64,000 nt of DNA. Origin: Pseudocercospora fijiensis CIRAD86 (lineage: Eukaryota > Ascomycota > Dothideomycetes > Mycosphaerellales > Mycosphaerellaceae). The position numbers were made by a program, and so were the translations under genes. Every line of letters begins with the position of its first letter. Position 1 is the stretch's first letter. The notes below the pieces were generated by a model. That model ran no database searches, was not told the origin of the DNA, and worked only from the letters and a program-made list of their open reading frames with translations. The stretch covers positions 896,267-960,266 of the forward strand of contig NW_006921542.1 in assembly GCF_000340215.1 (NCBI RefSeq), read 5' to 3'. Positions 1-12,219 of the stretch are shown here, piece after piece.

Positions 1-950
1 CCCTATTTAGCTTAGCGAATTTATAAAGGCGGCCTTTAAGAAGTTAGGTACGAGGTTCTTTGCGACGATAGCGTACTATCCCTAGTTAGACGGCTAGTCT
101 AAGCGAACTAATTAGACCGTAGAGATCGTACTCCGATTCTTTACCTTAAATTATCCGGATACTAATTAGACGGACGTACTTCCGTATATCTAGGCCGAAC
201 TTAATAACGCTAGGAATGCTTCTGCTAGAGAGGTACCTAATATTCTAATTTAGGGATTTAAGACTAACTTAGACGCGCTAAACCCCCTTACCGAACTCCC
301 TACTAAGGACTACTTAGTATTAAGATAGGAGGTACGCGACTAGGCTACGGACTCTCTCGCGTAGGCGGTAGTAATAATAAAGGACCGATATAACCGCAAG
401 CATCGCCCTATTTCCTTTAAGATAGGCTAAAAAGTACTGCTTAAGCTATATAAGGGATACCGCCTACTAGGGAACCCTAATCGTAAACTCTCTATATAGC
501 GTACTAGACTATTTAAGGTAGTACGCCTAGTCGGCAACCTCGCCTACGAGCTCGATCTCCCTCTAGTAATACGTATCTACCCTATAATCTTAGTTTCGTA
601 ATTAGAACCCTACCCCGAGGGCTATAATCCGTACGACCGGGAGATACCTAAGCCTAGCCTAGTAGATAAAGTACCTTTCGATAACGACTACCTATACCTA
701 AAAGTACCCTATTAGGGGATCGAGAAGCTCCTCGGACGTAGAGTCTCGAGGGGCAAAACGTAATATCTAGTTAAGTAGCGTAGGTACGGTTACGCGTATA
801 ACGTTTAGTCCGATATCGACGACCTCCGTAACTTAGCGGAGCTTGTCTAGGAGTACGACCGCCTATACCTATAGTAAGCGTTACGATAGCAAGCGTTACG
901 ATAGCGAGCATAATAATAGCAGGTACCGTAATAGGTAGCGCTATCCCTAG
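1..950 (+). pseudogene. Ty3/gypsy integrase C-terminus plus chromodomain, RIP-degraded
   Basis: The fragment enters the window already inside the integrase. Frame 2 reads the late integrase block (A-Y-Y-P-stop-L-D-G-stop-S-K-R-T-N) near bases 65-110, where the family has A-Y-H-P-Q-T-D-G-Q-S-E-R-T-N, so the stops sit at glutamine codons. It continues through an SH3-like integrase tail (V-L-L-K-L-Y-K-G-Y-R-L near 430-460) to a chromodomain at about 715-880 (E-K-L-L-G-R-R, then Y-L-V-K, D-I-D-D-L-R). In gypsy elements these domains insert the DNA copy and steer it to modified histones. The upstream part of the element lies outside the window. All stops are TAA or TAG, so it is inactive. Confidence 0.85.
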
Positions 951-1383
951 GCGCGCCGCAGTCGATAGTAGAAGAGCTATAAGCTCGGCCTTCTCGGAGG
1001 CCTAGCCTACGTAACTCCTAACGAGCCGCTATATAGAAGATTAACTAAGTAGGATTACGCGTAACAATAGGTATCTCTACCGCGGTATATTACGTTATAG
1101 CATTATTATCTATAATTAAATTATACCCTACTTTACTTCGTTTTAAAATATATAATAGTTTACTTTATTATCCTCCCTCTATTATCGCTCCTCGCTCTAA
1201 GGCGCGCGGTAACGCGTCTTATTATTGTTATTAACGCGGAACGCGTCCTATTATCGAACAGGCCGCACTATATATATAAACGGCACGGCGTAAGCGAGGT
1301 AAAGTTTGCGTTATAATAACGTAGAACGCCCTAGTAACGCTGCAAATTTTCGATGCTATATATATATAATATATTAAACTCTA
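951..1383. other. Non-coding stretch after gypsy pol, possible LTR remnant
   Basis: No reading frame resembling a known protein was found. The stretch is AT-rich with runs of TA. It holds a TATA-like stretch at about 1268-1282 followed by GC-rich text, which would suit an LTR promoter, but I could not find a matching second LTR. Confidence 0.3.
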
Positions 1384-4300
1384 TACGATATTAACCTCCC
1401 CCTGCCCTAGCGAACCTACGACTACGTACGCTCTCTAGTAATATACCGCTACCCTATCGGTAACCCTATTATATCGAGCGATACTAGCGCGCCTAGCGAC
1501 ATTACCGCGATAGTACGCTACTACCCTTAGAATAACGACTACGGCCCGCCGCCTGCTGCCTTATATATATACCGCTAGGACGAGTTATCCGACCCTAGCT
1601 AGACCTAGCTAAAAGAACGCCGCTATAAGTCCCTACTATTCTTTGCCTCCTAAGAGCCTAAATTCGAGCTATACTACGACTACGCTACTACGCCGATAGA
1701 AGTAGCGTAGAGACTTAATTACGGTATCCTAGTAGAGCAGGTACTAGTGCTAGTATACCGCGAACTAGACTAGCCGCTATACGACTACGTCGGCGAGTTT
1801 ATAAGCGCTAAGATCTGGACGCGAATCTATAATACGCCGATCCTACGAGTTCTCCTTCGTAGACGCGCTACTAAGATCTACCTAATTATAATTATAGATT
1901 TTTTCCTATAAAAGTACGGCTCCTACCGCGCCTTTATTACGCGTATTCGCGCGTAGGACTATATAGAAGCTACGGACTTCGCCTTGCTACTCCTCGATCC
2001 GGAGCCTAGTATAATAGACTATAACTTATTACGATATATTAAGATTATACTCTAGGAAAATACGAGCCTTCGTAGATACGATAAGGACGACCGCTCCGAG
2101 TAGGCCCGCTTCTTTAGCGTACTAGAATTCTACTAATTCCTCGATTAGGCGCCTAATATATCTAACGCCGGCGACGAAGGCGTAGTCGTTATACTCCCTA
2201 ACCCCTAGTATACGAAGCTTTTCTACGACCTAGACGACATCCCTATACTCGTATAGAACTACGATATTTACTACGCTATCCGAAAGCTATCGCGACTTAA
2301 TATCGGTATAACTAATTACTAGTAGATAGGAGCGCTATATAATAGAGACTACGTCTAGATAGTAACGTAGCTATTCCGCATACTAGTAAAGCACAGTTTC
2401 TATTCTAATACAATTAGTACTCTATACAAAGTACTTAAAGATATGCCTAGATAGGATAATACTAACGTCGACCTTATTATAGTCTACGACTAGATCGCCT
2501 AGGTCGTAGGCTACGACGAGATAGAGTAGCGCTTAAATCGCGACGACCTGCTAGATTAGTACCCCGAGGAGCAGAAACTTACAGCCGAGCAGATACGCGA
2601 CTAGTAAATAGTAGTAATATACGTTAAGGCGTAAGAAAAGATTCTAGCTATAGAACTAGTAGACCCTATTACCGGCGAGATAGCTACGCCTTTACGATAC
2701 TCTACGTAGACCGCGTCGACGGTAGACTTTTAAACTAAATGCTAGTACTAGTCCGAGCGTACGCTTATAGTCGTCTACGACTATAATACTATCGTATAAA
2801 AGCGTAAAACAAGTAGAGAGTAGAAGGATTATTATAATACGCTACGCTGCTACTAGAGCGACGAGGGCTTAAATCTAAATAAAAAGGCCCTATAAAACAA
2901 GTAGGATACCGAGCCTACTAAGGTAATAGTAAAGAATAAGTAGGACGAGCTAGGCAAGGACGCTACGTAAGATAGGCAAGATACTAAGGAGTTAGAGCCT
3001 ATAACGTCTAGCGCGACGATCCTAATAGAAGATATAGAGATATAGTACATTATAGCGAATACCGAAGCTAATCTACCGCTACCTAAGGGCCGTTACCTTA
3101 AGAACTCTCTACGGAAGTACTAGCCGACGCTAGTCTAGGCGGTACTCGCGAACGTTTTCCCGCGGAAGATAACGCTCGACGCCCTCTATAAGGACGTCTA
3201 GATCCTTCTTAGGTATACGATAATAGCGCGTTCCGTCAATAAGGAGCTTAGTAGGTAGATAGAAGACGAGGATAGTATAGTAATTATAGTAGACGGCGAG
3301 TAGGTACTTACCTTATATAGCTAAGTAGTATATAAAAAGGCGGTAGGCAAGCTTCCCTAGGCGGACGCTAAGCTATTACAAGACCGCCTATACTAGCTAA
3401 AGACTATTAACAAGCGGCAACTGCAAAAAGACGCTACTACCGAGTAGCTACGACTACTAAAGGACGTCGGTAGCGTAGAGGACGCCGCTACTAAGTAACC
3501 GAAGTCGCTAGAGGACGCGCCTAAAGACGCCGAGAATATAGAGGAGATAGGTCTAGTCGCTATATTAATAGCCGTAGTAGGAAGTAAGGCTCTAGGATAG
3601 GATATCGAAATATAGGACCCTATAGAGGTACGAGAACGCAATAAAGAGCTCTAGGAGGTAGCAATAGGAGCAATTTTAGCCTATATAATAGAGCCTATAA
3701 TAGTAGTATAGCTAACCGAGGCCGTCCCTATCGCGTTCCTAAGTATAAAAACCGTATTATATACTAAGTTCGCGTAGGAGTTATTAGAAGCTAACGTCGG
3801 TATAAGCCTTACCGAAGTAGGTAACGCGTTTATCCTAACCTTAAAAGATAGGTTAGAGGCGAAGCTACGTATAATAGAAACTACCTACTTTAACGACGAG
3901 TATAATCTAGGATAGTACGTCGTAACGAACGACCCTAAGGCTAAAACGCTCTAGTAAGTATACGACGAGGAGACTAAGTATAACGATACCCTAGCCCCTA
4001 CCGACTACGACTCCCTAGTATACGAGAACTCTAATAGTAGCGACGACTCTCTAGTATACGAAAACCCTTACGACGCCGCGGACTCTCTAGTATACTTAAA
4101 ACGCGGACGACGGCGACGATTCTCTAGTATACTAAAACGTAGACGATAGCGACGACTTATAGTACGGCGATCGGAACGATAGTAAGCGATACTCTATTCT
4201 AGATAGCGTCGATATAAATAGAGATATTCGAGACGCTATAAAATTATTAGGCGCCCGCTAGCGTACCGCCGCCCTCTTCTATATAATAATAGTAAACGCT

Positions 4301-6462
4301 ATTAAGGCCGCTATAAAGGAGGATAATAACGCTATCGAGCGTTTTATAATAATAGACAAGTTAGCCTATATAGGGCAAATTACGCTCTAACTAGTATACG
4401 AATACTAATTCCTTAGCTCGGTATATAAGACTACTTATATAAACGAGTACTTTAAGGAATTTATTAGCGACTTTTACTCTACTCTAGTACCTAGTATAGA
4501 CCTGTATAGTAGGCTCTAAGCTATATTCGACCGCGTCTAGGGATACTATAGAGGCCTACTAGTCTTAGGACCGACCCTATTACTCTATACGCTACTATAG
4601 ATACGTATAGTAGTAGAGTACGACGCCGACCCCCTAGCTATAAACTATATAAATAAGACATCGGGCGATCCTACCGATAACGCCGATCCTACTATCTACG
4701 CTAAGCCTACTAACGACGCCGACGTAGAGGACGCTAACGTTTAAAACCCTATATAAGCCGAGAACTATATCGATAACGCTAGCGACGTATCTACTATCGA
4801 CGACGCGATAAATACGCCTAAAGGATAAAAGAAGGACGGCGATAACGAGGACGCCCTAATCGACGTAGAGGAGAAGAAGTAGCGCCGTAGAGCGGCTAGG
4901 GCAGCTAAGATAAATAAAGGTAAGGCAGACGAGGACGACGATTAGGAAGACACTCTAGCTATTATAGATAAGAAGAAGGTACGCTATAGAGCGGTTAATA
5001 TAGATAAGGATAAGAACTTTTAGCGCTCGGGTATATAGTATACTAGTATTAAAGATTAGTTAGAGTCGTAGTACTAAGCTAATATAGCGGTATCGATATA
5101 TAATATACTAGGATTTAAGATAATAGACTATATACTACCGATAGGTACCCGCTTATCCGACTTTAAATTAGGAATAATATACCGCAAGGTTAATAATACG
5201 ACTATCGGCCTAAAGGATCTCGGAGAGTAGTATATATACTCCGTCGGAGTATAGGGATATCTACGCTCTAAGCGTAAGCTAATCGGTCCGCCGTACCTAT
5301 ACTACGAGTAGTATCCTAACGGTATATACAAGATCGCCGCTATTGCTTATTATACTATACTTATAGGTAGCGGCACCTTCCGCTATAAGGCCCTAGATTA
5401 GGTTACCTAGACGCATATCGATAACGCTAGCAATTAGGTAACGATTACGACGGTAATGCCTCTAGATATCGAAGGCGAGACAGAGCTAATTACCTCTTTA
5501 CGCTAATAGTAGGCACGCTAGTAGAAGTACTATAAGGACCTAAACTACGACCTATATAAGAAGTAGCTTTAAATTATTTCCCCGTCCTACCTTACTTTTA
5601 AGGCCGCTATAGTAGAATAGCTAATAGAGATCGATATCGTCGCTATCCTAGACTACGCCCTTAAAAACATATAGGCCTATAATACAACCGACGAGAATAG
5701 TACGCTAACGGATATCGCGCTCGACTATTTCCTACGTATAGCGTATCTTTAGCTATAAATAGACTATATACCGCGCGTAGACCGCGATTAGGTAACTACC
5801 CGTAATAAGAAGGGCCTACTACTAGAAGATATCGAATATAATTACGCTATAGAGGACGTAGATCCGGTAAAACTATACTGCGGGCTAGGGCGTATAGGTA
5901 TTATAGGACGATACTAGTCGCTTACCGACGAGTAACGCGCTAACTTATACCTCTGCCTACCGGACGAGCTCGCTATAGCTATTAAGTCTAAGACTCTCGT
6001 TAGCACTATAGCTACTAACGAAGTAATATAAGTGCCGGCTACGCCGTAACTATCGGAGAAGCGTAAGACTAAGTCTCGGTACGGCGCCGCTAGCGCTAGC
6101 ATCCTCGCCCTAGCCTCTAAGAGCAAAGGCAAGGCCTCCTCCCTACTAAAGGCTAAGGACAAGAAGAAGCTACCGAAACTCTAGACGCGCTAACCCTTCG
6201 TACGCGCCCTATCTCTACTAGCCTCGGCAACCGCCTCTATACCTATACCTAAGACGCTAAAGTAAGTATAGTACGTCGGCGTACGGAAAATATAAGATAA
6301 GAGCGGCGGAGCAAAGCGCAAGCGGGCTAGTACTAGTACCGGCGAGATATCTAACTAGAAGAGACGACGCTAGTACGTAAACTTCTTAACTAGCTCCGAT
6401 ACTAAGGCTATACTAAAGTCGGCTACTAAGAAGACGTGCGCTAAGCTCGTAGATTTAGACTA
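1384..6462 (+). pseudogene. Very long degenerate reading frame, family not recognised
   Basis: From about 1384 to 4090 one frame reads coherently if TAA and TAG are taken as mutated glutamine or tryptophan codons. From about 4100 to 6462 the coherent frame is shifted by one, so an indel is likely inside the 15-bp repeats near 4009-4132. The implied protein would be about 1,690 residues. The N-terminal third is mixed alpha/beta in character, the middle (about 2900-4900) is rich in Asp, Glu and Lys, and the C-terminus (6040-6440) is strongly basic with K-K-K and K-R-K-R clusters like nuclear localisation signals. I recognise no catalytic motif. It may be the first open frame of a large transposon or a duplicated host gene. 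It lies just upstream of a gypsy pol on the same strand. Confidence 0.5.
4009..4132 (+). repeat. Four spaced copies of a 15-bp unit
   Basis: GACTCTCTAGTATAC, or a one-base variant of it, occurs at 4009-4023, 4045-4059, 4081-4095 and 4118-4132, spaced 36-37 bases apart. In the frame of the surrounding gene the first three read D-S-L-V-Y. The change from 36- to 37-base spacing at the last copy marks where the upstream and downstream coding frames stop agreeing. Confidence 0.8.
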
Positions 6463-6509
6463 AAGAACGGAGGTAGAGATACCCTAATATATATTAGAAG
6501 GCATAAGCT

Positions 6510-9500
6510 ATATAATATATATTAAGCGAAGGGAACGGAAGTTAGGAAGGAGTATAGATACGGCTATCTTAGTACGCTACCTTTCGTTCTATTAGATAGG
6601 GATACTATTATAGTAGGTACGGAACGCCGGGCCTATATATACTCCTATAAGACTATAGATACCTCTTTAATACTATACTATTATAGACCTACTAATCGTC
6701 CCTTACGTAATATAGAGAGGATACGCTTACTAAAAGGGGCGCTAGTTACTAGTAATAGTCGTCGCTAGTACGTCGCTATTACGACGCTAGGTAAAAACTA
6801 TTAGTATCGCGACGAACTAGTAAAAGCGTTTCGCTTATTATAATCGATGTTCTACGAGCCCTCCTTTCTATACTATTTCGACCCTAACCGTCGCTTATAC
6901 GCTAATATAGATTCTTCGAAAGAGTTTAGCTATAGCGTAGTACTCTACTATATCGATAGGGATCTAGACTCGATTCTATCTAAGAGAAAGGCACTATTGT
7001 TTCCTTACTATAAGGTCTAGCCTATTCTATTCTTAAGCCGAGGCCTAACTTAGGTAGAGATATAATATTAGCTAATAGAGCTCGAATACTCGGAGATTAT
7101 ATAGATAGTAAAGAAGGTAGGCTATTTAATATATGCTTTATTAAGGCCGACGACTATCTTTATATACTACTATACCGCGGTCGGTCGTACTAATTTAGTA
7201 TCGATAACTACGACTACCGATATAGGTAAATAGAACCTAAAATTAGTAAGAGCGTCGATATTCCTATCCTAATACTAGGTCGATATAGTTTACCGTCTAG
7301 GGCGGATATACCTAGTTCTAGATGCCCTTAGTCGGCTTCTAGGGGATACGGAGTCGCCTAAGTTAACGTAGGATAAAGAGAACTTAGACCCGCTCTCCTA
7401 CTATACCGACGTTACGCCCTCTTCGGCCGATCTAGAGGATATAGCCTACTTTTATACGATACTAGTAGAGTTAGATCCGGATTTCTGACGACGGTTAAAC
7501 CGAGCGTACGATAACGACGAATATTAGTCTAGGGTTTTGCGACTAGTCCGATAAGTATAGGGGCGGAATGCTTTAGAGCGTCTCTATTTAGAGGGAGCTA
7601 ATATGCCTTCGGTAACGAAGACGTTAGTTCGGTATAAGGGTAGCAAAAACCTAGACCTATTCGTAGGTAATAAGTTTAATAGTCCGCTAGGCATTCGATT
7701 CTTCGAGAGAGACGGCCTCTTATATTTCTACGATTAATCCTTAGGGCAGGAGCGGCTCTATATCCCTTAGGCCTTAATAGGCGAGATTTTTAAATAGGCT
7801 TACGACGACCGTTACTACTAGGGCCTTTAGCGCGTCTTCGACCGTATTTAAGCTTCCTTTTTTATATATTAACTCGCTCGCTACCTTCGCCTCTATTTAG
7901 ATTATTATTATTAGTATCTCCTTTTACATACCCTCCGATACGCTTCTTACGGCGAGCTTTATCTAATCTAGAATACGGAGGGCCTATACTATACTATAAT
8001 AATAGATCTCGTAACCGCCTTACCGGTTATAACCGATAGATTTAATATACTATATACGATTACTTATAAGACGTCTAAGCGGGTAGTAGTCGTCCTAGGT
8101 AAAGAGGACTAGAAGGCCTATAACTAGGGCATTGCTTTAATCGATAGGCTTTACTTAATAGATATAAGTATACCGGCGGTACTTATCGCTAATCGTAATC
8201 CTCGCTAGCTAAGCGACTTCTTTAAGGGCGTTTTTTCGCGCCTATATACGAAGCTAGCTACGTCTAAGGCCTAGTACCCTTAGACCGATAGTTAATCTAA
8301 GCGAACTAACTAAACGGTAGAGATAGCAATTTGTTACTAGTTAGCGGATTACCCTAGTAAGGATTAGTCGACGTTTATCCTATAGTTATAGGCTACGTTT
8401 AATAACTCCTATAATACGACTACCGGCTAGTCGCCGAATAAGGTTGCTATAGGCGTAAGGACGAATCTCGACTCGCTCGACGCGCTATATAACTATCTAT
8501 ATAATAGGGCAGTAGCGCGTAGTCGTATCTAGAAGGAGGTTTAGGACGCGATTACTTAGGCAAACGTAAAAATAAAAAAACGGTATAATAGCAAGTATAA
8601 GCCCCTATTCCTTAAGCTAGGTAACTGTATTATACTTCGCCTATACTATAGCTACGAAGTCCTAGGTTAGTCGTATAAGTTTAGCTACTATTTTAAAGGG
8701 CCTTTTACGGTTCTCGAAAGAGTCGGACGACTAGCCTACTATCTCGAGTTACCGCTAGTAATATATATCTATCCGGTAATATCGGTTTCGTAGTTAGAAA
8801 AAGCTCCTAAAGACCTAGATCCTTTTAAGAGAACTATTAACTACGAGCCCCCGCCTATCGTAGCTAAGGACGGTCTAGGTTCTATTAATAAGGGTAATTC
8901 TTACGAAATCGAGCGCTTTCTTAGGCGAAGGACCGTCGTCCGAAGAGGCTAGCCCGTTATCTAGTACCTAGTAAAGTAGAAGGCGTATAGGAGCGCCTAT
9001 AATATATAGTACGATACCGACGACTTAACTAGCGTAGACAATCTACGTAAAGCCTACGATAACGCCTACCCTATAGAGGAGGCCCTACTATCCTATACTC
9101 TCTATAGAGTAGTAAAGCGGACGAGATCTCGCTAGCCTTTTTTAGAGGTTACTAGCTCCGCTAATAAAGGCGAGGCCGGACAATCCCTCGCGATTCGTCG
9201 TAAATCGATATAACTCTATAGCGCGACTTCTTCTTTAGAGTCGTAATCCGTACCCTTATATTATTATCGTAACTACGTTACTTAGGTAACCGTTATACGT
9301 AGACGTAGACTATCCCTTATTTAGTATCGTTTCGGATTGCTACTATCTTTCCGGTATTCTACGATAAGAGAGCTTTTAATTAATTACTAACGACGAATAG
9401 AAACAGCCCTCGATCGCGAGAAGCGCGTCCGTCGCGAGGAACTTAAAGTAGTAGCTTTTTAGTAGAAATTACTATAGTACCGATCGCAACGTAAGCGCCT

Positions 9501-11150
9501 AAGCGTTATACTATTCGAGTCGGATTTATAACGCGCGTCTCGCCTATACTATAGGGCTAATATATTTAACCTCCTCTAAGGAGCGATAACTAAGGAATAT
9601 CGTAGAAATAAGGATTAGGACCCGTAGAATACCGCGATAGAATATAGTAAGATCGACGCTTCTCGCGAGGAATTACTACTATTAGATAGTCTAGGACCGG
9701 CTAAATAGTCCTTATTTGTTACTAGCTTAATACTTACGCCTAAGTTAGAGAAGGAGGCGAGTAAGGAGGATATAGTATTAGGTACCGCAGTCGAGAGTCG
9801 TATAGCCGCGCCTAAGCTAGACGATATAACGAATAAAGAGAATATAGTATTAGATACTACGGTCGAGAGTCGTACGGTCGCGCTAGAGCCTAAGGACGTA
9901 ACGAGTAGAGAGAACGTAGCGTTAAATACTTCGATCGAGATTCCTACGGTCGCGTCTAAGCTTAAGAATACGATAAACGAAAAGGATATAGCGCCTAACG
10001 CTATAGTCGAGAAACGTACGGCTACGCCTAAGCTAGAGAATTTAGAGAAATTAATAAAGGATTTAGTAGGCAAAGAAAACGTAATAGTAGATTAGATCGG
10101 CGAGTATCGTAGAGAGATAGATAACGCCGCGCTTAACCTATAATAAACGCGGCTAGAGGAATACGGTACTAACCTAGCGTAGACGATAGAGGGCTTCGCG
10201 ATCCTCGCTATAGTAGAAGGCAACCTTCGATAGATCTTTCGTAAGGCGCTATCGCTTATTTCTAGTAACGGGAGCTTAAGTACTAGCGAGGTTTAGACGG
10301 TATTAAGCTACGCTACCGAGGATAGGTATATATAGCCTTTCCTAATGTTTACTAAGAACGGATTAGATATAGAACTATACTACGTATTAACGGACGCTAG
10401 TCGATAACTATTATAGCGATACGTACCGTTATTCCTAGGTCGTAGTTATATTAACGAGACGCTAATAGCGAGCTTAGTACCGTTGCCCCTAGCTAATAAT
10501 ATAGACGAGTCCGATTTAGAATCGCTCGAGGTAATAGCTCGCCTATAATCGTAGGGAACGCCGGGTAGTAAGTTTAGTACTATATAGCGTTAGACTATCG
10601 CTAGCCTATCGATAGTGCTTCCGAATCTAGACTACCTACTCTCCGATATTAGACGGGTTTCCTTTCTAAAATATTACGTACTAGCGGTTATCGTAGTAGT
10701 TAATCTAGACTATATTTTCGATAGGAAGTCGTTTATATAGGCGGTTACGGCGCTTACTACGAAGAAGAAATAGTTAATAGAGTTAGCGAAGGCGTTACTA
10801 GGCGAGGGCTAATAGATAGGCCGAGCGCTCTATAAGGCTATAGCCGACTACTTTATTAATAAGGGCGACCCTCCGCTATACTATTTAGGTAAATAGGAGT
10901 TTGTTTAGAAGGGCAGAGCGTTAGAGGTTAAGATTCTAGAGGCCGAGAAGCTATAGGACGCCGTACCTAGCTTCTTTGCCCTTTACCGAGACGCCGCGAC
11001 CTACGCGTCTAGTAGCCCGGTTAACGGTATAGAAAGCGGCCCGATTAATCCCGTTAGCGCATAGTCTCTTTATACGCCTTCGGCTTTAGAATCGGCAATA
11101 TCCTTAATAATACCCGCAAATCGACTAGCTTTACCGAAATTACTATCCCC
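6510..11150 (+). pseudogene. Ty3/gypsy pol (RNase H, integrase, chromodomain) with long repeat-bearing C-terminal extension
   Basis: One frame can be followed from about 6840 to 11150. RNase H begins near 6850 (F-D-P-N-R-R-L-Y-A-N-I-D-S-S-K-E-F) and includes P-I-L-F-L-S-R-G-L near 7020 and D-A-L-S-R-L near 7322. Integrase follows, with I-I-D-L-V-T-A-L-P near 8000 and T-D-S-stop-S-K-R-T-N near 8285, then an SH3-like tail and a chromodomain-like segment near 8900-9060. Unusually the frame does not end there. It runs on for about 2 kb, including four 24-residue tandem repeats at 9742-10029. Reverse transcriptase is not clearly readable upstream (6510-6840), so the 5' half is lost or scrambled. 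Glutamine and tryptophan codons are replaced by TAA and TAG throughout. Confidence 0.8.
9742..10029 (+). repeat. Four 72-bp coding repeats (24 residues each)
   Basis: In the gypsy pol frame the translation repeats every 24 residues: units open K-L-E-K, K-L-D-D, E-P-K-D and K-L-K-N. The units share a pattern of acidic/basic start, a V-L-x-T-x-V-E centre and T-V-A or T-A-T end. The period is an exact multiple of three, as expected of a repeat that grew under coding constraint. Confidence 0.75.
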
Positions 11151-11172
11151 GCGTTACGAAAACTTCTTTACC

Positions 11173-11270
11173 GATCCTATCGATCCTATCGATCCTAGCG
11201 ATCGCGAGCGATCGCGAGCGATCCTAAGCGATCCTAAGCGATCCTAAGCGATCCTAAGCTATCCTAGAAC
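11173..11270 (+). repeat. Tandem GATCC(TATC/TAAGC/GCGA) short repeats
   Basis: About ten degenerate units built on CGATCCTATC and CGATCCTAAG follow one another. Many contain or create self-complementary GATC blocks. Confidence 0.85.
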
Positions 11271-11950
11271 GATAAATAGGTAACTTATAAAAGTTAGACT
11301 TTTACCTTATACTATACTAAAAATAGAACATTTTTGTCATATATTACTAAGCCGTAAACCTTCTAGATAAAAAGATATAAAGGAAAGAAAATCGCTTTTT
11401 TAGACATTTTGCTTCTAATTTATCTTTTTTTCTAGCAGGGTTATAGATTAGTAATATAGTAGAAAGGTACTCTATTTTTAGTATATTATTATAAAAAAAT
11501 ATAAAATTTATAGATTTTCTATAAAACTAAAGCTAGGGAACAGAAATAAGCAATATAGTATTTTAGCTTTTCTAAGTTATACTTTACTATTTTTAGAAAT
11601 CTAAAAAATAGAACTTAAAGTTCTATATACTAATAAGAGTATTATAAATTTTTAAGTTATAATACTTAGTAGCTATCTTAGAATCTAGAAAAGAATCTCG
11701 AGTGTTTCGAGTGTACTTTTTTTCAAAGTTCTGCTTATTAAGCGTCGGCTTTTAAAAGAAACCTTAACGAAATATCGGCTGTATTTAACGAAACCTCAAC
11801 GAAAAAAATTTATTTATAAAAAAAACCTACGAAACCGCTAAATTTAACCTATACGTTATACTCTAAAATACCTCGTAGTAGTAGTATACGTAGTAGTAGC
11901 AGTCGCAGTCGGGCTCTAACTTATCCCGCGTCCTTTACGTTCCTTGCCCT

Positions 11951-11981
11951 CGAATTTCGGGACGGGCCGTCCCGAAATTCG
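11951..11981. repeat. Perfect 31-base palindrome
   Basis: Arms CGAATTTCGGGACGG (11951-11965) and their exact complement (11967-11981) flank a single central G. The palindrome sits just inside the right GATC array of the foldback element. It shows no RIP-type mismatch between arms. Confidence 0.95.
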
Positions 11982-12089
11982 CGATCGCGAGGATCCTATC
12001 GGATAGGATCGCGAGTAGTCGGAATTTCTAGATCGCGGCGATCCTATTAGATAAGATCTTTAACGTACGATCCCGAGGATCCTAAGGAT

Positions 12090-12145
12090 CCTAAGGATCC
12101 TAAGCGATCCTAAGCGATCCTATCGATAGGATCGTCGCGATCGGA
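12090..12145 (+). repeat. Right-end GATCC array with 20-bp palindrome
   Basis: Direct units GGATCCTAA and CGATCCTAAG run into CGATCCTATCGATAGGATCG, a perfect 20-base palindrome. The same palindrome recurs in the fragment near 32162-32181. Confidence 0.85.
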
Positions 12146-12219
12146 AAAAAAGTTTTCGTAACGCGCTAGCGCGTATATTTCTTTACTTATCGCTACTATA
12201 GGTACCTACCTCCCTAATA

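Larger units (their letters stand above)
11150..12165. mobile_element. Foldback/MITE-like element with GATC-rich inverted ends
   Basis: The outermost 15 bases, CGCGTTACGAAAACT at 11150-11164, recur as the exact reverse complement at 12151-12165. Inside both ends lie arrays of GATCC-containing short repeats (about 11173-11270 and 11982-12145), so the inverted ends extend over roughly 100 bp. The core (about 11275-11810) is much more AT-rich than its surroundings. No transposase frame is visible. I could not identify a convincing target-site duplication. A piece of the same family truncates hAT copy B at 32133-32262. Confidence 0.7.

Noticed and set aside
2853..3641. Two open minus-strand frames (65 and 82 codons)
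   Set aside because: They lie opposite the coherent plus-strand degenerate frame and have no protein character beyond serine/leucine runs produced by the reversed codons.
5914..6162. 82-codon minus-strand open frame
   Set aside because: Shadow of the basic C-terminus of the long plus-strand frame.
9615..10073. Open 152-codon frame on the minus strand
   Set aside because: It is the reverse shadow of the 24-residue repeats in the plus-strand gypsy frame; repeats of A/C-rich codons open all three opposite frames.
11164..11270. GATCC arrays as telomeric or subtelomeric repeats
   Set aside because: The unit is unlike TTAGGG, is palindromic, and lies inside paired inverted ends in the middle of the window.
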